This document shows positions 7,129-11,189 of a stretch of DNA of 11,189 bases, piece by piece (positions within the stretch are counted from its first letter, which is position 1; each line of letters begins with the position of its first letter). The notes below the pieces were generated by a model. The model had not been told where the DNA came from. It ran no database searches and saw only the letters and a list, made by a program, of their open reading frames with translations. The stretch is from contig NZ_JOEH01000060.1 of assembly GCF_000719095.1 (NCBI RefSeq), forward strand, positions 1 to 11,189, in the 5' to 3' direction. The translations under genes were made by a program, and so were the position numbers. The stretch is from Streptacidiphilus jeojiense (lineage in GTDB: Bacteria > Actinomycetota > Actinomycetes > Streptomycetales > Streptomycetaceae).

Positions 7129-7328
7129 TCAAGCCGCGTGGTCGAGTGCTCCGTGAGCCCAAGTCTGTTGGACAGCGCGGTTTTCGGCGTCGGTGGGCAC
7201 AGCCTGGTGCTTCGGTTTGCAACGTCGGTCGGGTCGTGGCCGTGCAGTGCGTACCAGATGACGGTGATCGAGTAGCGGTACAAGCCGAACGGGACGACCC
7301 GCCGCACCGAGCTCCCGGTACGGCACAC
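7129..7328 (-). pseudogene. Transposase C-terminal remnant
   Basis: Residues read from 7328 include VVPFGLYRYSITVIWYALHG followed by HDPTDV. This resembles the C-terminal part of DDE transposases common in Streptomyces (pattern PFGL...WYALHGH.P.DV), which I place tentatively near the IS701/IS4-like groups. About 40 codons on, homology shifts to another frame reading AVPTDAENRAVQQTW and stopping at 7129, similar to transposase C-terminal ends of the type TPEE.RAVQ..W. The expected segment between (APWY..KT.PS...KLRR) is missing. It is therefore an internally deleted, frameshifted remnant lacking the catalytic core. It separates the conflict unit from the redox operon. Confidence 0.5.
7302..7323 (-). 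terminator. Candidate intrinsic terminator of the leftward redox operon
   Basis: CCGTACCG and CGGTGCGG on the minus strand form an 8-bp stem (one G-T pair) with a 6-nt loop, starting 18 nt after the LLM oxidoreductase stop at 7341. There is no U-tract, which is usual for actinobacterial terminators. It lies within the transposase remnant, so it may be fortuitous. Confidence 0.35.
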
Positions 7329-7340
7329 GGGGAGGAACAG

Positions 7341-8318
7341 TCAGGCGCTCATGGCTGTGAAGTGCTTCTTGATGAGTTCGTAGGAGCGAACGCGGGCACA
7401 GAAGTCGTGGATCGGAGTCCACAGCATCAGTTCGTCCGCTCCGGTCTCGACAGCCAGCTGCGCAAGGCGCCGCGCAACGTTCTCGGGAGCTCCGACAGCC
7501 TGCCGCATCCGGAAACTCGCCAGGACGTCTCGCTCCTGCTGGGTGAACGGATGCGCGGCCGCGTCCGCAGGAGTGCAAAAGGGATGAGCGTCCGCGGTTC
7601 CCTTGAAGACGGCATCCCTGAACACCCCGAACGGGCCGGCTTGCCACGCGGCTTCTTCTTCCGTCTCCGCGCACACGGCCAGCACGGACACCAGGATCCG
7701 GGGCTGCTCGCACCAGCGGGAAGGGATGAACGCCGCCCGGTACCGCTTCAGCGCCTCCGCAGTGTTCTGCGGCCTGATGTGGTGTGCGAAGGCGATCGGC
7801 AAGCCGAGCTCCGCAGCCAGAGCGGCGCCTGCGTCGCTGGACGCCAGCAACCAGGGCTCTGGCAGGGGGTCCAGAGCGACCTCATCGACCAGCGAAGACA
7901 GAATCCCTGCCACGTCCTGCCGGTATTCCGCATCCGTCGCCGGGCCGGCTCCGCGACGCAGGGCCCTTGCGGTGGCCTCGTCGAAGGTGCCGGGCCCACG
8001 GCCGATCCCCAGGTCAATCCGGCCCGGGTGCAGGGCGGCCAGCGTCCCGAACTGCTCGGCCAGCGAGATCGGCGCGTGGTTCGGAGCCAGCACCCCACCG
8101 GAACCGAGACGGATGGCCGAGGTGGAAGTCGCGGAGTGAGCTGCCAGCAGAGCGGGAGGGAACGCACCGACCGAAAGCGAGTGATGATGCTCGGCGTACC
8201 AGATCCGGCGGTAACCCAGCCCCTCCAAGTCCTGTGCGATAGCTGCAGTGTCGCGCAGGGCATCCGCGCGCCGCCCGCCCGCCTGGATCATCCCCAATTC
8301 CAGTGCCGAGAGAGGCAT
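7341..8318 (-). CDS. LLM class flavin-dependent oxidoreductase (MsnO8-like)
   Basis: A 325-residue luciferase-like (LLM) monooxygenase or oxidoreductase, expected to use FMN or F420 in a TIM-barrel fold. Family signatures are GYRRIWYAEHHH (35-46), RLGSGGVLAPNHAPISLAEQ followed by FGTL, and ALHPGRIDLGIGRGPG. This arrangement is typical of the MsnO8-type subgroup; the substrate cannot be read from sequence. I chose the ATG at 8318 because the domain begins MPLSALELG there and CAGGGGTGAA lies directly upstream. A longer in-frame start near 8399 would overlap the upstream gene's stop and adds 27 residues without homology. It is the second gene of a leftward operon, 70 bp behind the NAD(P)-binding gene, and presumably shares its operator-controlled promoter at 9172-9200. 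Confidence 0.9.
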   Translation of the reverse strand: MPLSALELGMIQAGGRRADALRDTAAIAQDLEGLGYRRIWYAEHHHSLSVGAFPPALLAAHSATSTSAIRLGSGGVLAPNHAPISLAEQFGTLAALHPGRIDLGIGRGPGTFDEATARALRRGAGPATDAEYRQDVAGILSSLVDEVALDPLPEPWLLASSDAGAALAAELGLPIAFAHHIRPQNTAEALKRYRAAFIPSRWCEQPRILVSVLAVCAETEEEAAWQAGPFGVFRDAVFKGTADAHPFCTPADAAAHPFTQQERDVLASFRMRQAVGAPENVARRLAQLAVETGADELMLWTPIHDFCARVRSYELIKKHFTAMSA

Positions 8319-8388
8319 TTCACCCCTGCGATCGGCTCGAGCGGAGACGGGGCTCGTGACCAGTATTTCTCGCGCCTGCATCGGTGAC

Positions 8389-9021
8389 CTACTTGGCATC
8401 GAGGACTACTGCGATCTGACGCATGAAGGTGTCGTCCACAGCAGAGCGGAGGAGGAAGTCGGCGACGTTTGTGCGCGAGGCCGAGGGGAAGACCGGCGTC
8501 TTCTTGACGTCCTCGAGCGCCACGGTGCTGTAGCGCATGCTGTCACCGTTGTTCAACGCTCCGGGATATTCGAGGGTCCACTTCAGACCGCTGGCCTTCA
8601 GGAGCACCTCCGAGGCGGCCTTGTCCGCATAGGTCTTCCGGAGCACGGTTCGGAAAAGAGGGCCTACGAGCCATGAGGCCTTGGCGAGCGAGTCGCCGAC
8701 TCCGAACGCAGACAGCAGGATGAAACGGTCGACGCCTGAGATCTTCGCGGACTCGATGACCGCGCGGACCATGTCGGTGATCAGCGTCGGGGTTTCGCTG
8801 GCGCTCTTCACCCCCAGCGTGCTGACGATCGCGTCGTGGCCCTGAGCCGCCTTCGCGATCACGGCGGCGTCGGTGACGTCACCGGCAACGATTTCAGCGC
8901 GCGGGTCGACGGAGGAGTCGGCCCGTCGAACAAGGGCAGTGACCTGGTGTCCCTCATCGAGCGCCTTCTTGACGAACAGGACACCGGTGCGCCCGGTTGC
9001 TCCAAGGACAAGAAAATTCAC
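8389..9021 (-). CDS. NAD(P)H-binding protein, atypical SDR (PF13460 type)
   Basis: A 210-residue atypical short-chain dehydrogenase. The nucleotide-binding loop GATGRTG (7-13) follows the first strand NFLVL. Further signatures are VSTLGV, VDRFILLSAFGVGDS, and SGLKWTLEYPGALNNG. The family binds NAD(P)H and includes oxidoreductases, epimerase-like enzymes and redox sensors such as NmrA; the catalytic Tyr-Lys pair of classical SDRs is not evident. I chose the GTG at 9021 because GAGAGGGAAG lies seven bases before it and the first beta-strand starts there; a TTG at 9042 is less likely. It is the first gene of the leftward operon, with a 5' leader of about 145 nt from the predicted promoter. Confidence 0.87.
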   Translation of the reverse strand: MNFLVLGATGRTGVLFVKKALDEGHQVTALVRRADSSVDPRAEIVAGDVTDAAVIAKAAQGHDAIVSTLGVKSASETPTLITDMVRAVIESAKISGVDRFILLSAFGVGDSLAKASWLVGPLFRTVLRKTYADKAASEVLLKASGLKWTLEYPGALNNGDSMRYSTVALEDVKKTPVFPSASRTNVADFLLRSAVDDTFMRQIAVVLDAK

Positions 9022-9171
9022 GATACTTCCCTCTCTGATCAAGGACGAATGGGCGTGCCGGTGTTGCGGCGGAGCGACGGGGCTCGATTCCCGCCCATCG
9101 TGTGGCGGAGCCGCTCAGACCTTTGCTGGTGACCGCCTGTCCATCGTCTGAATACCATCAGGATTATTTAC

Positions 9172-9200
9172 AATCTAGTCAGTAGAACTGACTATGTCAA
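9172..9200 (-). promoter_or_regulatory. Sigma70-like promoter of the leftward redox operon
   Basis: On the minus strand a perfect TTGACA (9200-9195) is followed after exactly 17 bp by TAGATT (9177-9172), four of six to the -10 consensus. Transcription would start near 9165, about 145 nt before the GTG at 9021. The whole spacer is occupied by the 19-bp palindrome at 9176-9194, so a bound repressor would block RNA polymerase. Confidence 0.65.
9176..9194. promoter_or_regulatory. Operator palindrome in the leftward promoter
   Basis: TAGTCAGTAGAACTGACTA has perfect 8-bp arms around AGA. It fills the spacer and reaches the first bases of the -10 element of the promoter at 9172-9200. Its size and AT content stand out from the surrounding GC-rich DNA and suit a MarR, HxlR or TetR-type dimer. 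Confidence 0.6.
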
Positions 9201-9392
9201 ACCGGAGTCGGGAGCCCTGCCTGGCGCCGACGGCGCTAGCATTCGGGGCTGGAAGGTACGCCGGGGCGACGGCTCGGCGGCTTGATGAGCTCGCCATTCC
9301 TCGTCCACGACGCTCCCGTTCCGCAGCCCGCCTGATCTCGCGGGGGTTCCGCACGCGCCACCTGGCCCTCGGCGGCCTCGCACCCGCCGCTG
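9201..9392. other. Spacer between divergent promoters
   Basis: About 190 bp separate the two promoters. The stretch is GC-rich with short open frames on both strands, but none has a recognisable domain or ribosome-binding site. A divergent regulator gene would often lie here; none is visible, so it may be lost or encoded elsewhere. Confidence 0.4.
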
Positions 9393-9422
9393 TTGCCATC
9401 AGTTCGGATGTATGACTATTAT
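9393..9422 (+). promoter_or_regulatory. Sigma70-like promoter of the rightward redox operon
   Basis: TTGCCA (9393-9398) matches TTGACA at five of six positions. It is followed after 18 bp by TATTAT (9417-9422), five of six to TATAAT. Transcription would start about 9428-9429, giving a leader of about 100 nt. The -10 lies inside the palindrome at 9412-9428. Confidence 0.6.
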
Positions 9423-9428
9423 AGTCAT
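9412..9428. promoter_or_regulatory. Operator palindrome over the rightward -10
   Basis: ATGACTATTATAGTCAT has perfect 8-bp arms around a single T. It covers the -10 and the predicted transcription start. It shares the GACTA/TAGTC core with the operator at 9176-9194, although half-site spacing differs (3 versus 7 bp between TGACTA-type hexamers, in opposite orientation). Confidence 0.6.
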
Positions 9429-9529
9429 GAAAGCTGACCACTTTGGATGGCGGCTCCGATGATGGAGCGGGCGGTGCGACCCAACGACTGCCCACATCCA
9501 GCAAGACCGGGAGATAAGGACCAAAACTC

Positions 9530-10417
9530 ATGATTTTGATCACCGGAGCCACCGGCACTGTCGGTTCGGAAGTCATCAAAGCCCTGCTTCCCGCCCAGGC
9601 CGGTCACCTGCGGGTCCTCACCCGCGATCCTGGCGCGGTCTTCCCCGACGGCGCCCGGAAGGTCGTCGCCGATCTCGGCGACAGCGATCTGGCACCCGTG
9701 CTGGACGGTGTGCACGCGGTCTTCTCGATAACCCATGGGCTCGACATCGCCGCACACGATCAGCGGCTCGTGACTGCGGCGCAGCGAGCGGGCGTGGAGC
9801 GTGTCGTCAAGCTTTCCGTGCGCAACGTCGGACACGACGGCACCGACCCGATCACCACCTTGCACCGGGCCGGCGAGGAGGCGATCCGGGACAGCGGCCT
9901 CGCCTGGACGTTCCTGCGTCCCACCGCGTTCATGTCCAATGCGCTCAACTGGGCGGGAATGATCGCGGCCGATCAGGTCGTGTACGCGCCGTTCGCCGCC
10001 GGACGGGCCGCTGTCGTCGACCCGGCGGACATCGCCGCGGTCGCCGCGGCCTGCCTCACCCAGGACGGCCACTTCCACCGCGTCTACGAGCTCACCGGCC
10101 CCGAACCGCTCAGCCCCGCCGACCAGGTGGCCCTCCTGGGCGAGGTGCTGTGGCGCGACCTGCGCTACGTCGAAGCCGACCCGGCCGGCATGGTCGCGCA
10201 GATGGTGTCCTACGGCATGCCTGAGGAGCAGGCGCAGGCCGTCACCGAGCTGTTCCGCTCCACCATGGAGCCGTACAACTCCGAGCCGACAGGCGATGTC
10301 ACCGCAGTCACCGGCCGCGCGGCACGCAGCTTCACCGACTGGGCCAAAGCCCACCGCGACGCGTTTCCCATCCCCGAAGCCGTTCCGGTCGCCGCAACCA
10401 ACGGGGAGTCACGATGA
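9530..10417 (+). CDS. NmrA-like NAD(P)-binding oxidoreductase (atypical SDR)
   Basis: A 295-residue NmrA/HSCARG-type atypical SDR. The Rossmann loop TGATGTVG (5-12) follows MILI. Other signatures are VVADLGDSDLAPVLDGVHAV, GVERVVKLSV, and the C-terminal substrate-side segment WTFLRPTAFMSNALNW. Relatives include NAD(P)H-dependent quinone or azo reductases and NADPH sensors; which applies here is unknown. The ATG at 9530 is supported by AAGGA nine bases upstream and by the domain starting at residue 1. Its stop overlaps the next start as ATGA (10414-10417), so the two are translationally coupled. It is paralogous in fold to the product encoded at 8389-9021 across the divergent promoter region, but the two are not close in sequence. 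Confidence 0.9.
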   Translation: MILITGATGTVGSEVIKALLPAQAGHLRVLTRDPGAVFPDGARKVVADLGDSDLAPVLDGVHAVFSITHGLDIAAHDQRLVTAAQRAGVERVVKLSVRNVGHDGTDPITTLHRAGEEAIRDSGLAWTFLRPTAFMSNALNWAGMIAADQVVYAPFAAGRAAVVDPADIAAVAAACLTQDGHFHRVYELTGPEPLSPADQVALLGEVLWRDLRYVEADPAGMVAQMVSYGMPEEQAQAVTELFRSTMEPYNSEPTGDVTAVTGRAARSFTDWAKAHRDAFPIPEAVPVAATNGESR

Positions 10418-11064
10418 GCGCCTCCGGGACCCCCGTCGACACCCACGAGATGGTTCTGATCCACCGCGTCCTGCGGCGGGAGTTCGGCCAGCTGCCCCGG
10501 TTGTTCCGCTCCGCGGCCGATGATCGGGCCCGGTCCAAGGTCATCGGCGCGCATGCCCGCGAGATGTTGGACTTCCTCCACACGCACCACACCGGCGAGG
10601 ACGAACTGCTCTTTCCGTTGCTGCGTGAGCGAGCTGTGCTCGACCCGCAGCTGATGGACCGGATGGATGCCCAGCACATGCAGGTCGACGACGCTGTCAG
10701 GGCTCTGGAGGCGGAACTGCCGGCGTGGACCGCGAGCGCTGACGCCGCCGTCGGCGAGCGGATGGCGACCCGCGTCGAAGCCACGATGCCGACACTGATC
10801 GCCCACCTGGCCGAGGAGGAGCAGCAACTGCTCCCGATCGTCTCGGTCACGGTGACGCAAAGCGAATGGGACGCGCTCGCCAAGCACGGCATGAGCGCGA
10901 TTCCGCTCACCCGGCGGCTGGTCATCCTCGGCCACATCACCGAAGAGGCCAGTGACGCGGAACGGCAGAGGTTCATGCAGGTCGTGCCGGCCCCAGCCCG
11001 TCTGGCCTACAAGCTGATCGGCCACCGCCAGTTCACCCGCGAAACCACCGCAATCCGCGGCTGA
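10414..11064 (+). CDS. Hemerythrin domain-containing protein
   Basis: A 216-residue protein with a hemerythrin/HHE four-helix domain in residues about 10-145. Candidate di-iron ligands are His17, His58 with Glu62 in HHTGEDELLFP, His88 in DAQHMQVDD, and His131 with Glu135 in HLAEEEQQLLP. Such domains bind a non-haem di-iron centre and take part in oxygen, NO or peroxide sensing, iron storage or repair. The C-terminal 70 residues are alpha-helical and not recognised; the length agrees with actinobacterial hemerythrin-domain proteins. The start overlaps the stop of the NAD(P)-binding gene by four bases, so expression is coupled and probably controlled by the operator at 9412-9428. An electron-transfer or sensing partnership with the upstream enzyme is inference. 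Confidence 0.88.
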   Translation: MSASGTPVDTHEMVLIHRVLRREFGQLPRLFRSAADDRARSKVIGAHAREMLDFLHTHHTGEDELLFPLLRERAVLDPQLMDRMDAQHMQVDDAVRALEAELPAWTASADAAVGERMATRVEATMPTLIAHLAEEEQQLLPIVSVTVTQSEWDALAKHGMSAIPLTRRLVILGHITEEASDAERQRFMQVVPAPARLAYKLIGHRQFTRETTAIRG

Positions 11065-11081
11065 CCGCCGCGACCCGGCGG
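11065..11081 (+). terminator. Candidate terminator hairpin after the hemerythrin gene
   Basis: CCGCCG-CGACC-CGGCGG forms a perfect 6-bp GC stem starting at the base after the stop codon. It lacks a U-tract. Position and perfect pairing fit an actinobacterial intrinsic terminator, but short GC hairpins are common at this base composition. Confidence 0.4.
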
Positions 11082-11146
11082 GAGTGCCAACGGTCACGTC
11101 TGCTGGCGTGGTGTATTGACGGCCAGTCGGTGATCTGGTTGTGAGG

Positions 11147-11189
11147 TTAGGCGGTGAGGGCGGTCGGGTCGGTGGTGTCGGTGGGTTGT
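11147..11189 (-). CDS. Possible C-terminal end of a transposase (partial)
   Basis: On the minus strand an open frame enters from the right edge and reads QPTDTTDPTALTA before a TAA at 11149-11147. The Thr/Pro-rich ending resembles the tails of some Streptomyces transposases, but 13 residues are too few to prove it. If real, the redox operon would be bordered on both sides by insertion-element sequence. Confidence 0.25.
   Translation of the reverse strand, partial: QPTDTTDPTALTA

Noticed and set aside
7098..8387. A 429-codon plus-strand frame antisense to the LLM oxidoreductase, and similar ones at 4891-6408, 5747-6901 and 9425-10354 (minus)
   Set aside because: Each lies opposite or out of frame with a gene of recognised family and has no domain of its own. 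These are composition-driven shadows.
8319..8399. Longer start for the LLM oxidoreductase
   Set aside because: The extra 27 residues have no family match, overlap the upstream stop codon, and the ATG at 8318 has a clear ribosome-binding site.
9194..9415. A 73-codon plus-strand frame between the divergent promoters, considered as a missing regulator
   Set aside because: It contains no helix-turn-helix or any recognisable segment, has no ribosome-binding site, and its start lies inside the operator palindrome.
1..11189. CRISPR arrays, tRNA or rRNA genes
   Set aside because: No regularly spaced direct repeats, cloverleaf candidates or rRNA-like stretches were seen. The only periodicity is the 40-codon TPR repeat in the STAND gene.

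Overview
The window looks like Streptomyces or a close relative. It is uniformly very GC-rich, uses GTG starts freely, has strong third-position GC bias (hence long open frames antisense to real genes), and carries actinobacterial families such as TIGR03085, a Cys-rich 55-residue protein, a trypsin-like/STAND/TPR protein and trypco2.

Layout, left to right. (1) Positions 1-68 hold the start of a minus-strand secreted or membrane protein that leaves the window, with a hairpin over its ribosome-binding region. (2) 489-1130 (+) is a TIGR03085/DinB-like metal-binding protein, probably from a near-leaderless transcript. (3) 1243-1410 (-) is a 55-aa Cys-rich protein. (4) 1691-1840 appears to be a decayed locus: a CsoR/CstR-like operator palindrome followed by the first codons of a thioredoxin gene. 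(5) 1785-6978 (-) is a two-gene unit: a 102-aa trypco2 protein and, 42 bp downstream, a giant protein with an intact trypsin-like domain, an NB-ARC-type STAND NTPase, winged helix and long TPR array. It is followed by a second winged-helix-like/TPR module without a P-loop. This is the architecture of predicted NTP-dependent conflict (immunity) systems. The giant gene carries a one-base frameshift near its 3' end; removing one base restores the TPR register exactly and adds 109 residues. (6) 7129-7328 (-) is a broken transposase C-terminus upstream of that unit. (7) 7341-11064 holds two divergent redox operons: leftward, a PF13460-type NAD(P)-binding protein plus an LLM flavin oxidoreductase; rightward, an NmrA-like NAD(P)-binding protein translationally coupled to a hemerythrin-domain protein. 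(8) 11147-11189 may be the last codons of another minus-strand transposase.

How the genes may work together. In the trypco2/STAND pair the TPR superstructure would sense a trigger, the NTPase would switch, and the fused serine protease would act as effector. Trypco2 is the customary small partner of unknown role. The redox operons share a 508-bp spacer containing two sigma70-like promoters, each overlapped by a perfect 8-bp-arm palindrome sharing the GACTA/TAGTC core. This suggests one dimeric repressor (MarR, HxlR or similar), encoded elsewhere, controls both in response to an electrophile, quinone or oxidant. Transposase and thioredoxin remnants flank the conflict module on both sides, fitting an island with repeated rearrangement.
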